Of a DNA stretch of 21,602 nucleotides, positions 1 through 6,490 are shown one piece after another. Numbering within the stretch: the first letter of the stretch is position 1; every line of letters starts with the position of its first letter. The position numbers were made by a program, and so were the translations under genes. This DNA comes from Candidatus Parvarchaeota archaeon. Its GTDB lineage: Archaea; Nanobdellota; Nanobdellia; Parvarchaeales; Parvarchaeaceae. The DNA lies in NCBI GenBank assembly GCA_023378805.1, contig JAMCSQ010000031.1, positions 1 to 21,602 on the forward strand, written 5' to 3'. Below the pieces are notes generated by a model that saw only the letters and a list, made by a program, of their open reading frames with translations, did not search any database and had not been told where the DNA came from.

Positions 1-521
1 TTTCCCTCATTTGAATGTATCCCTTTGCTCATCTTTGTAAAGCCATTCTTTATGATTATTATGTTGTCTCCAAATATTCTTAATTGCGTAGAAAGCATTA
101 TCTTCCCGTCATAGGTTCCTTTTGACTGAACAAGTATCTTTGCACCAGATTTAACGTATCCCCAAAAACTTTTAAGGTCAAGTACTCCTTCTTCATCGTC
201 AGGAAGTGATATAACTATTGATTTTGCCTTTTGATCCGTATTCTTTATTATACCACAGTATATCTTTCCTATCTCCTCTTTGTAAAAGATACTCATTTTA
301 AGTTTACTTTTTAACAGTTCAACTATCTTTTCGCTGCCGCTTCCATATATGTAAACTCCTTCTTTTGTTTCAGTATCTTCTATTATTATATCAGGTTTGC
401 TTTCATCTTCTATGTTCAATGCCTTCTTGATGGCCTCAGCAGCCTGCGTTACTTCTATTTTTTCATCCAGTAGTAACTTTGTTATAGCTGTGGAGTAAAT
501 ACCTCTAACTTTTACTTTCAT
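1..521 (-). CDS. FAU-1-like ribonuclease / AU-rich RNA-binding protein, N-terminal part
   Basis: Partial gene; 173 codons are visible and the C-terminus lies beyond base 1. The protein starts MKVKVRGIYSTAITKLLLDE, which matches my memory of archaeal FAU-1 (RNase E/G-type, AU-rich RNA binding, linked to rRNA maturation). Around residues 115-165 is an S1-like stretch ending in a STQLRIFGD segment followed by a MSKGI segment, resembling the region after the S1 domain of RNase E/G proteins. The ATG at 521 follows a GGAGGT ribosome binding site at 528-533 and overlaps the end of rrp41 by 17 bases, so it is translated within the exosome operon. It occupies the place where rrp42 normally lies, and it shows none of the RNase PH motifs expected of Rrp42. 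The DUF402 domain expected near the C-terminus is outside the window, so the family call rests on the N-terminal third. Confidence 0.72.
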   Translation of the reverse strand, partial: MKVKVRGIYSTAITKLLLDEKIEVTQAAEAIKKALNIEDESKPDIIIEDTETKEGVYIYGSGSEKIVELLKSKLKMSIFYKEEIGKIYCGIIKNTDQKAKSIVISLPDDEEGVLDLKSFWGYVKSGAKILVQSKGTYDGKIMLSTQLRIFGDNIIIIKNGFTKMSKGIHSNEG

Positions 522-1212
522 TTAAAAACCTCCTTTTTAGAGCGGCTTTTTCAAGCTCATAAATTTCCATTGCGCCCTTTTTACCAATTTCTATTACCTG
601 TTTAAGTTCTTCCCTTGTCACTTTTCCGTCAAGTTGAAGAAGAACTATTTCATTCTTTGATGGAAGAATACCTATTGGGACATCTGTAGCCCCTCCCTCA
701 TGGAAGTCCTCTTCTTCTTTAGTAAGGTCTAAGCATATGCTATCTCCTATTTTGCCCGCTGCTACCGCCGCGACTAAATCTCTCATCGGTAATCCAGCAT
801 CTGCGCATGCCATTGAAGCAGCAGTTAAGCTTGCACATCTTGTTCCAGCGTCCGCTTGTGTAATGTATATTCTGACATTTATCATCGCTCGGGGCATATC
901 CTCAAGTATCACTGCTCTGTTTAACGCATTAGTTATAACTTGACTTATTTCTATGTCTCTTCTATCCATTCCAGGTTTTGCTCTGTCAGGCACCGAAAAA
1001 GGGAGCATATCGTATTTACACACTATTATACCTTTATTTACTTTTTCTATGTGTCTTGGTTTTACCTCTTCTGGGCCGTAAACTGCTGCAATTGCTTCAG
1101 TATTGCCTATTTTAAATCTAGCGCTGCCTTTTGCATTCGGTATTATGCCTGTCTCCGCTTCCATTGGTCTCAATTCATCAAATTTTCGCTTATCAAATCT
1201 TTCCTCGTACAT
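505..1212 (-). CDS. rrp41: Exosome complex exonuclease subunit Rrp41
   Basis: RNase PH-fold catalytic subunit of the archaeal exosome, which degrades RNA 3' to 5' with phosphate. It has 235 residues from the ATG at 1212; a further in-frame start at 1257 would add 15 residues but lacks a ribosome binding site, whereas GGAGGTT sits 8 bases before 1212. Family landmarks are the RPM-GIIPNAKGSARF N-terminus, the MLPFSVPDRAKPGMDRRDIE segment with the RNA/phosphate-binding arginines, QADAGTRCASLTAA, and a conserved aspartate in the ATDVPIG segment where the catalytic Asp lies in this family. A small acidic/Gly insertion (DFHEGGA) precedes that aspartate. The gene overlaps rrp4 upstream by 20 bases and the FAU-1-like gene downstream by 17. 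Active archaeal exosomes need Rrp41 paired with Rrp42 in a hexameric ring; Rrp42 is not seen here. Confidence 0.95.
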   Translation of the reverse strand: MYEERFDKRKFDELRPMEAETGIIPNAKGSARFKIGNTEAIAAVYGPEEVKPRHIEKVNKGIIVCKYDMLPFSVPDRAKPGMDRRDIEISQVITNALNRAVILEDMPRAMINVRIYITQADAGTRCASLTAASMACADAGLPMRDLVAAVAAGKIGDSICLDLTKEEEDFHEGGATDVPIGILPSKNEIVLLQLDGKVTREELKQVIEIGKKGAMEIYELEKAALKRRFLNESKS

Positions 1213-1867
1213 TTTCAAGTAACCTCCTGACCTTTTCTGTAAGGTCTGAATCCACATAATGCTCGTCTATGAATTTTATTGCTGATAGCGCAGCGGCTCT
1301 GTTATTATCTTCGCCGTCTACCCACACTACTCCATTTTGTCCAATGACTATGTCACATTTTGTTTCATCCTTAATCATGTTTATCATTGCGCCTTCTTTT
1401 CCTATTAATCTAGGAAGCTTAACCGGATCTATCTTACTTACCATTTTTGATTCAAGTTTTCCATACCTTGTACCGCGCATTGAAATGTCAGCAGCATTGT
1501 TCGGGTATACCCTAAAAACTCTTGCGTAAACAAGCTCTCCTATATCTATGTATTTGTCAAGCTCGCCTTCTTCTGCTCTGAAGTTGACATCCCGCATATC
1601 TAATCTGGTGTAGAAGGGTGCATTTATGTCAACAACCCAGTACTTTGCAGATACTTCTGTGACTTCGCCAACTATGTCATCTCCTTCTTTTGGATAATAA
1701 TTGCCGGCAAGCGGATTTACATTTATTCCTCTATCAGAAATTTGTACCATTCCTAAGAACTTGGAATATACTTTTTCATTTTCTTCGTATGTGCCGTTTC
1801 CTCCGTTTCTTTCATCGGAGATAAGTTCTCCCGGCGTTACTATATCAAAATTCTTTACGTTTATCAT
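1193..1867 (-). CDS. rrp4: Exosome complex RNA-binding subunit Rrp4
   Basis: RNA-binding cap protein of the archaeal exosome, 224 residues. The order is an N-terminal domain (residues 1-60, with the VTPGELISD segment typical of Rrp4), an S1 domain (about 63-135, GDDIVGEVTEVSAKYWVVDI) and a KH domain (about 145-205, with the glycine-rich LIGKEGAMINMI loop). In characterised archaea three Rrp4 or Csl4 copies sit on the Rrp41-Rrp42 ring and feed RNA into it. The start overlaps the SBDS stop by four bases (ATGA), implying translational coupling, and the 3' end overlaps rrp41. No unusual residues are seen. Confidence 0.95.
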   Translation of the reverse strand: MINVKNFDIVTPGELISDERNGGNGTYEENEKVYSKFLGMVQISDRGINVNPLAGNYYPKEGDDIVGEVTEVSAKYWVVDINAPFYTRLDMRDVNFRAEEGELDKYIDIGELVYARVFRVYPNNAADISMRGTRYGKLESKMVSKIDPVKLPRLIGKEGAMINMIKDETKCDIVIGQNGVVWVDGEDNNRAAALSAIKFIDEHYVDSDLTEKVRRLLENVRGKI

Positions 1868-2538
1868 ATTTTCCTTATATTTATGCTGCCGTGCGTTATG
1901 CTTTTAAGCTTACTCAACAGCTCATTTTCATTTCCTGCCTTAACTGAAAAATTCACAATCAGCGAATTATCGTTTCTTGTACTATCTTTTATGTTCGTCA
2001 ACCTTTTTAAATATAACATTGCGTCATTTCCATATTGTATTGGTATCTCTATAGAGTAATTGAACTCTCCCAACTTTATAGGCAGGATCTTTTTCAGCTT
2101 AAGCAGTACTTCTTCAACTTGCTCTTTTTCCGGTTTATTTATATCAAAGTTGTGGTGGACTTGCTCCATTGCGATTTCTATTCTTTGTCTTGGTATTGGT
2201 AGATTAGTGTTTAAGTCTATAGCCATGCTCGCTATTCTGTCTATTATTCTATTTTTAAGCATCTCGGCTTTTTTTTGTTTGTAGGAGGTACTCAATTGCA
2301 CTTCTCCCTCTTTTATTATTTTCATGGCTAATTTTCGTATATCGTCAGTTCCAAGCTCCTTTTGAAGGTTTCCTGCGACCTCACCTTTTTTAATATCTTT
2401 GAATACCTTATCTACAAGAAGTGCAGAATCAATATCATCGCTTTTTCCTTCTCTTATATCTATGGCCTTTTCACAGTCCACTTCTATTTCATATCTTTTG
2501 CCGTTCTTTTCTAACTTGGCAGTTACTCTATCTACCAT
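1864..2538 (-). CDS. Ribosome maturation protein SBDS/SDO1 homolog
   Basis: 224 residues matching the archaeal SBDS family: an N-terminal FYSH domain (about 1-85, including AIDIREGK and the DIKKGEVAG segment), a helical central domain (about 90-155, with NTNLPIPRQRIEIAMEQVH) and a C-terminal ferredoxin-like domain (about 160-224). SBDS in eukaryotes promotes release of the anti-association factor eIF6 from the large ribosomal subunit; the archaeal protein is presumed to act in 50S maturation. The gene lies between psmA (3-base gap) and rrp4 (4-base overlap), its standard position in the archaeal exosome superoperon. Confidence 0.95.
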   Translation of the reverse strand: MVDRVTAKLEKNGKRYEIEVDCEKAIDIREGKSDDIDSALLVDKVFKDIKKGEVAGNLQKELGTDDIRKLAMKIIKEGEVQLSTSYKQKKAEMLKNRIIDRIASMAIDLNTNLPIPRQRIEIAMEQVHHNFDINKPEKEQVEEVLLKLKKILPIKLGEFNYSIEIPIQYGNDAMLYLKRLTNIKDSTRNDNSLIVNFSVKAGNENELLSKLKSITHGSINIRKI

Positions 2539-2541
2539 GAA

Positions 2542-3252
2542 TTATTTTATGTATTTGGCTATCTCTTCCTTATTTAGTTTTCTGAAGCCTTCTTTGTCGA
2601 TTACAGCTATTTCGAATCTCTCCGAAGAATTCTTGCTTTCATCTGATTTGATTGCTTTCATCCCAAGATTAATCAGCGATTCTGCATCCATATCGGTTTT
2701 GTATTCTTTTTCAAGTATTTTGTTTATAGTTTCTGAATTTCCACCTATTGCTATCGCTCTGTACTGGAAAAAGGTTCCACTAGGATCTAGCATGTATAGA
2801 TACGTTTTTCCGTCTTTAAGTCCTCCGAAAAGTATACTAACACCGAATGGTCTTGCACCGCCGTACTGTGTAAGCGCCTGCATTTCAGTACTTATCCCTT
2901 TTACTATAAGCAATATGTCAGCAGGTTGGTTATAGGTCATTTTGTATTCCTGTGCGCTATTTTGTGCTTTGTCTATTAGCGTTCTCCCGTCAGCTATCAT
3001 TCCAGATATCGCTGCAGCCATGTGCAGATCTATTTGAAATATCTTTTCTATGCTTTCTGGTATTACTAATTTCTCAAGTTCATGCGCCTTTCTATCTGCG
3101 ACAAAAACTATACATTCTTTTCCTGCCAAGCCGACTGCTGCAAAACCCTGCGAAACGGTTCTTTTAGCGTATTCTACTTGCAGAATTCTTCCATCCGGAT
3201 TGAAGAGTGTTATCGCTCTGTCATATCCCATTAAATCCCCTGGTGGTTCCAT
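2542..3252 (-). CDS. psmA: 20S proteasome alpha subunit
   Basis: Outer-ring, non-catalytic subunit of the archaeal 20S proteasome, 236 residues. The alpha-type N-terminus is clear: a gate-forming GYDRAITLFNPDGRILQVEY segment (residues 9-28) followed by KRTVSQGFAAVGL. The later RPFGVSILFGG and LYMLDPSGTFFQYRAIAIG blocks are typical of the family. The start at 3252 has GGAGGA 6 bases upstream; M8 just before GYDRAIT is a less supported alternative. Variation within the family consensus includes TVSQGFAAV where many archaea have AVKRGATAI. It lies 10 bases after the Pop5 gene and 3 before SBDS. The beta subunit is not in this window. Confidence 0.95.
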   Translation of the reverse strand: MEPPGDLMGYDRAITLFNPDGRILQVEYAKRTVSQGFAAVGLAGKECIVFVADRKAHELEKLVIPESIEKIFQIDLHMAAAISGMIADGRTLIDKAQNSAQEYKMTYNQPADILLIVKGISTEMQALTQYGGARPFGVSILFGGLKDGKTYLYMLDPSGTFFQYRAIAIGGNSETINKILEKEYKTDMDAESLINLGMKAIKSDESKNSSERFEIAVIDKEGFRKLNKEEIAKYIK

Positions 3253-3262
3253 TGTTTTCCTC

Positions 3263-3571
3263 CTAAAATTTAAAAGATTTTATCTTTTTTATATTTCCAC
3301 TATTCATTATTGTAAGCAAGTTTGATTTATAAAACTTACTAATCAATGAGAGGGAAAATATAACTCTGTACTTGTATTCATTGTTTACTGCTATTACTCC
3401 AAATGTTTTGTAGTCATCAGTTTTTGTAAGGTCTCTTATCACTCTGAAGTTTGATCTTATTGAAAGGAAAGGTTCTATTCTATTCAATGTAGAATACAGT
3501 TGTTTTTCAAAATCCTCCGGATTTGAAACCCCCTCTAATTCAAGCAGAAAATATCTTTTTTTATAACGCAT
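3263..3571 (-). CDS. RNase P protein component 2 (Pop5 family)
   Basis: A 102-residue protein, short for the family. It starts MRYKKRYFLLELEG, resembling the Pop5 N-terminal strand, and has the IRDLTKTDDYKTFGVIAVNN region and RVIFSLSLI segment compatible with the Rpp14/Pop5 alpha-beta sandwich. Pop5 pairs with Rpp30 to help the RNase P RNA cleave pre-tRNA 5' leaders. The call is supported by position: an RNase P subunit gene commonly precedes psmA in archaeal exosome superoperons. Gaps are 4 bases to the upstream gene and 10 to psmA. No Rpp30 gene is adjacent here. The sequence match is modest, so context carries part of the weight. Confidence 0.72.
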   Translation of the reverse strand: MRYKKRYFLLELEGVSNPEDFEKQLYSTLNRIEPFLSIRSNFRVIRDLTKTDDYKTFGVIAVNNEYKYRVIFSLSLISKFYKSNLLTIMNSGNIKKIKSFKF

Positions 3572-3575
3572 GTTT

Positions 3576-3788
3576 TTATCCTTTATCTAATACTCTTATT
3601 GCATAAACGACTAGAAAAGACGCCAGAATACCGAGAAAAGTAAGCATAGGTATGCCGACTATAACGCCGAATACACTATCTATCCAGCTGTAAAGCAATG
3701 AAACTAGGCCTATAAATAAAACTATACCTACTATTAATTCTTCTATTATCTTTTCCCATGGTTGTTTATTTGTATCTTTGTAATCCAT
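3576..3788 (-). CDS. Small two-helix membrane protein heading the exosome superoperon
   Basis: 70 residues with a charged N-terminus (about 1-17) and two hydrophobic segments (about 18-33 and 38-66, the latter possibly two shorter helices) ending in RVLDKG. I do not recognise the family. The real start is supported by a TATA-like box centred about 25 bases before the ATG, and by a gap of only 4 bases to the Pop5 gene, which places it as first gene of the operon. It could be a membrane anchor for the RNA-processing machinery or simply a passenger; the sequence alone does not decide. Confidence 0.65.
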   Translation of the reverse strand: MDYKDTNKQPWEKIIEELIVGIVLFIGLVSLLYSWIDSVFGVIVGIPMLTFLGILASFLVVYAIRVLDKG

Positions 3789-3808
3789 ACTTTAATCATT
3801 AGGTTAAA

Positions 3809-3817
3809 ATATATAAA
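3809..3817 (-). promoter_or_regulatory. TATA box of the exosome superoperon
   Basis: On the minus strand this reads TTTATATAT. Its centre is about 25 bases upstream of the ATG at 3788, the usual distance from an archaeal TATA box to the transcription start, so the mRNA is probably leaderless for its first gene. No Shine-Dalgarno sequence precedes that ATG. Confidence 0.6.
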
Positions 3818-3849
3818 CTTAATCTAAGCAGAGAAGCAAGACTACTCTA

Positions 3850-3865
3850 CAGCATATAGCTGCTG
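3850..3865 (-). terminator. Small hairpin after the GAPN gene
   Basis: A CAGCA/TGCTG stem of 5 pairs with a 6-base loop lies 31 bases past the GAPN stop and ahead of the superoperon promoter. There is no clear T tract after it, so a terminator role is only a guess from position. Confidence 0.2.
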
Positions 3866-3895
3866 AAATCTCTCCTTATTGATTAGCAGGTGCGC

Positions 3896-5419
3896 TTAAT
3901 CCTTAAATTCTCCGCTGTATGGCTTTCCCAGATCCTTTGCACCCAAATTAAAGATTATTGTTTTTATATTTGTCATTTCTTCTATGCTGTATCCGACTCC
4001 CTCTTTTCCTGCACCAGAATCCTTTACTCCTCCAAATGGGAAATAAGCAGTTCCATGTGACGGTGCTCCATTTAATGTTACATTGCCTACCTGCAATGCT
4101 TTCATTATTCTCCAGCCTTTGTAAAAATCATTTGTGAAAACCGCCGAGTCAAGGCCATATTTTGATTCATTTGCGACCTTTATTGCTTCATTTTCATCTT
4201 TTACTCTTATTGCCGTTATAACTGGTCCAAAAGTTTCCTCATTTGCTATCTCTGCTGTTAATGGAACGTCTTCAAGCAACGTAGGCTCATAATAAGAACC
4301 CTTGAATTTTCCCCCGCTAACAAGTTTAGCACCTTTTTTGACAGCGTCTTTTACCATTAAATCAATTCTTTCAGCTGCCTTTTTATTTATAACTGGGCCC
4401 ATATTGATGTTTTTTCCATTAAGAGGATTACCAAATTTGTAATCCTTTAAGTGTTCTTTAAGTTTTTCATAGAATTTGTCAGCAATAGAATTAAGTACCA
4501 ATATTCGGCTCACAGCATCGCATCTTTGTCCTGCAAGTTCAAGTGAACCTTTTACACATTCCTTTGCCGCCAAGTCTAGATCTGCATCCTCAAGGATTAT
4601 TGCTGTTCCCTTTCCCCCTAACTCGAGGTGTATTTTTTTAAGCCCGGCAACATTTGAAATATGCTTTCCCACATTTGTACTTCCTGTAAAGCTTATCATG
4701 TTTATTTTATCGCTTTCGGTTAAACTGTCTCCCGTAATTTCTCCGCTTCCAGTTATGACTTGTAGTGTACCAGAAGGAACACCGCATTTTCTGAATATTT
4801 CTGCACACATGAGCAGTGCTATTGGATCAGAGCTTGGTGGTTTTACTATTACTGAATTTCCAGAGAGTAATGCAGGCAGTATCTTTGCTATAGAAGTGTA
4901 AACAGGATAATTGAATGGAGAAATTCCTAAGACTACACCTAGGGGTTCGCGTATAACTAATGCCATTTTTCTTGTAGTGTCACTTGACCAATCCCCCGGG
5001 ATATACTCCCCCATTATCTTTCTTGAATCCTCCATGCTTAATCTTAGCCTTTCAATTGTTGCATTTATTTCCCCATTCGCAGAGCTGTAAGCTTTTCCAG
5101 ATTCTTTCATTAATGTCTCTACTATCTCTTCTCTGTGTGAATCTATTTCTTTTCTTACTTTGTTTATTAACTCTAAACGGTCAATAGCTGCTAGGTCTCT
5201 TATTTTATGTTTATTTTCATCTGCAGACTTTAATGCAAGCTCTAAATCATCTTTACTTACTAATCCAACTTCAGCTATCTTGCTTTCATCAATGCTGCTT
5301 ATCAAATCAAATTTATCTTTTGTTTTAACCCATTTGCCATCTATAAAAACCTTAAATCTTGGATATTCTCCATCTTCATATATCTCAGAAAAGTATTCAC
5401 TTAATTTTAATTTTTCCAT
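3896..5419 (-). CDS. gapN: Non-phosphorylating NAD(P)-dependent glyceraldehyde-3-phosphate dehydrogenase (GAPN)
   Basis: Aldehyde dehydrogenase superfamily, 507 residues. It oxidises glyceraldehyde 3-phosphate directly to 3-phosphoglycerate, the archaeal glycolytic bypass of GAPDH and phosphoglycerate kinase. Visible motifs are the FNYPVYTSIAKILPAL segment, cofactor-binding ISFTGSTNVGKHI, general base Glu266 in HLELGGKG, and nucleophile Cys300 in AGQRCDAVSRI, a signature close to archaeal GAPN enzymes rather than ordinary aldehyde dehydrogenases. EETFGPV and FPFGGVKDSG follow. The ATG at 5419 is chosen because GGTGA lies about 5 bases before it; an in-frame GTG at 5428 overlaps that site. A TATA-like box lies at 5456-5463. 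Single-gene transcription unit. Confidence 0.88.
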   Translation of the reverse strand: MEKLKLSEYFSEIYEDGEYPRFKVFIDGKWVKTKDKFDLISSIDESKIAEVGLVSKDDLELALKSADENKHKIRDLAAIDRLELINKVRKEIDSHREEIVETLMKESGKAYSSANGEINATIERLRLSMEDSRKIMGEYIPGDWSSDTTRKMALVIREPLGVVLGISPFNYPVYTSIAKILPALLSGNSVIVKPPSSDPIALLMCAEIFRKCGVPSGTLQVITGSGEITGDSLTESDKINMISFTGSTNVGKHISNVAGLKKIHLELGGKGTAIILEDADLDLAAKECVKGSLELAGQRCDAVSRILVLNSIADKFYEKLKEHLKDYKFGNPLNGKNINMGPVINKKAAERIDLMVKDAVKKGAKLVSGGKFKGSYYEPTLLEDVPLTAEIANEETFGPVITAIRVKDENEAIKVANESKYGLDSAVFTNDFYKGWRIMKALQVGNVTLNGAPSHGTAYFPFGGVKDSGAGKEGVGYSIEEMTNIKTIIFNLGAKDLGKPYSGEFKD

Positions 5420-5455
5420 GTTTATCACCTTCTTATAACAATGATAATAATTATT

Positions 5456-5463
5456 AGTATAAA
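5456..5463 (-). promoter_or_regulatory. TATA box of gapN, beside a 12-base palindrome
   Basis: Minus-strand TTTATACT, centred about 40 bases before the ATG, predicts a leader of about 15 bases that would carry the GGTGA ribosome binding site. Immediately downstream, at 5445-5456, lies the perfect palindrome TAATAATTATTA, between the TATA box and the expected start. It could be an operator, but AT-only palindromes are common by chance here. Confidence 0.45.
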
Positions 5464-5550
5464 CACTTTTTTGTTTGTATTGTTAAACTTTAAAAAAGTA
5501 TATTACGATTATTCTAAAATCTTCATTTTTTATTAGTTTGCTAATGCTTT

Positions 5551-6162
5551 TCACTCAATGATAATCACTTCTCCGTCTCTCAGTGCTTTAAACAGCAACT
5601 TATGGTCTATAAAATACTGGATAGTTTTGGTAATAAGCCTGCTTTCTGCATGTTTGGATTTATAATGGGGTAAAATCATATAATTTAGTAAACCTAGTCC
5701 TTCCCAAATTATCTTATACTTCTTACTATAGGGTCTTTGATGCGGGTCATCAACTATCTCCAATCCGTGCAGATCCTTTGCTAAAACACAGATTCCGGCG
5801 CTGTAACCACCATACAAAAAATCCTTTCTTTTAAGCAAATTGTTAAAGATTTTGTCGAAACTACTAAGTCTCATGGCTTGTCTTAATACAAATGTATTAC
5901 CGCCGTTAACCCAAACCGCTCCTAATTCGGCTAGTTTCTTTTCTAATTCTTTTTGTTTACCAAAGTACATCTTAAGATCTAGAATTTCTGGTTCAAACCC
6001 GATACGATTCAACACCTTAATTTTTTCTTTTACTTTTCTTTCGTCTATGCTAGTATAATCAAGAGCATTGAGTATTAAACCCACCTTTTTGTTTTTCGGC
6101 ATCATCCTACGAAGTTTTGCAACAGAATTTCCCATCCTATAAGATGAAAGATAAAATTTCAT
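5551..6162 (-). CDS. Peptidase S51 (dipeptidase E-like) family protein
   Basis: 203 residues from the ATG at 6162. The nucleophile elbow GGYSAG places Ser121 as the catalytic serine, and His166 in LPHYKSKHAES fits the catalytic histidine of family S51. Further family landmarks are VNGGNTFVLR (about 88-97), the GLEIVDDP segment and EGLGLLNY before the histidine. Characterised members are aspartyl dipeptidases or cyanophycinases; the substrate here is unknown. The pattern resembles bacterial S51 proteins, which may indicate transfer. An in-frame GTG at 6180 is less likely, because a TTTATAAA box centred about 25 bases before 6162 points to a leaderless start exactly at that ATG. Monocistronic. 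Confidence 0.82.
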   Translation of the reverse strand: MKFYLSSYRMGNSVAKLRRMMPKNKKVGLILNALDYTSIDERKVKEKIKVLNRIGFEPEILDLKMYFGKQKELEKKLAELGAVWVNGGNTFVLRQAMRLSSFDKIFNNLLKRKDFLYGGYSAGICVLAKDLHGLEIVDDPHQRPYSKKYKIIWEGLGLLNYMILPHYKSKHAESRLITKTIQYFIDHKLLFKALRDGEVIIIE

Positions 6163-6183
6163 ATAAAGGGTGTACAACACAAA

Positions 6184-6191
6184 TTTATAAA
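6184..6191 (-). promoter_or_regulatory. TATA box of the S51 peptidase gene
   Basis: TTTATAAA (a palindrome, so it reads the same on both strands) centred about 25 bases before the ATG at 6162. No ribosome binding site precedes that ATG, consistent with a leaderless transcript. Confidence 0.55.
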
Positions 6192-6253
6192 CTTTTTAAA
6201 AGTTATCTAAATCAGTACCATTTCTTTGAGATAGCATTACCTCAAATAATAAA

Positions 6254-6328
6254 TGGGGCAGCTGGGATTTGAACCCAGGACCACCAGCGCCCTAGGCTGG
6301 TGTCATAACCAAGCTAGACCACTGCCCC
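6254..6328 (-). tRNA. tRNA-Pro with anticodon AGG
   Basis: A full cloverleaf of 75 bases. The acceptor stem has 7 pairs (GGGGCAG with CTGCCCC) and the discriminator is A. The anticodon stem CCAGC/GCTGG encloses the loop CTAGGGC, giving U33, anticodon AGG (6291-6293) and G37, as expected for proline. The T stem is CTGGG/CCCAG with loop TTCAAAT. The D stem has a T13-T22 mismatch. CCA is not encoded, and no intron is seen. Archaea normally use G34 (GGG) for this codon pair, so A34 is unusual; see findings. Confidence 0.92.
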
Positions 6329-6337
6329 TGCAAATAG

Positions 6338-6357
6338 TAATAATATTTTTATTATTA
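6338..6357. repeat. AT-only inverted repeat between two tRNA genes
   Basis: TAATAATA and TATTATTA flank a TTTT centre, an 8-base perfect inverted repeat in the 33-base spacer. On the minus strand it overlaps where the TATA box of tRNA-Pro would lie, so it may be promoter sequence rather than a hairpin. It could equally mark a processing point of a dicistronic tRNA transcript. Confidence 0.35.
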
Positions 6358-6361
6358 TAAT

Positions 6362-6435
6362 TGCCCCTGCTGGAATTTGAATCCAGATATCAGGCTTCGC
6401 AGGCCTGCGTTCTATCCAAGTTAGACTACAGGAGC
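6362..6435 (-). tRNA. tRNA-Arg with anticodon GCG
   Basis: 74 bases. The acceptor stem GCTCCTG/CAGGGGC has 7 pairs including one G-U, and the discriminator is A. The anticodon stem CAGGC/GCCTG has loop CTGCGAA, giving anticodon GCG at 6398-6400 (codons CGC/CGU). The T stem is CTGGA/TCCAG with loop TTCAAAT. The variable loop has four bases. The D stem shows a C12-A23 mismatch. CCA is not encoded. It is 33 bases upstream of tRNA-Pro on the same strand; AT-rich TATA-like sequence lies at about 6447-6472. Confidence 0.92.
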
Positions 6436-6490
6436 TATTTTCATAGTATATTTAAATTTTTATATTATAAATTACAGTCAAATCAAGTAA

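Noticed and set aside
1213..1257. Upstream start for Rrp41
   Set aside because: The extra 15 residues have no family counterpart and no ribosome binding site, while GGAGGTT precedes 1212.
5420..5428. GTG start adding three residues to GAPN
   Set aside because: The GTG overlaps the GGTGA ribosome binding site that serves the ATG at 5419.
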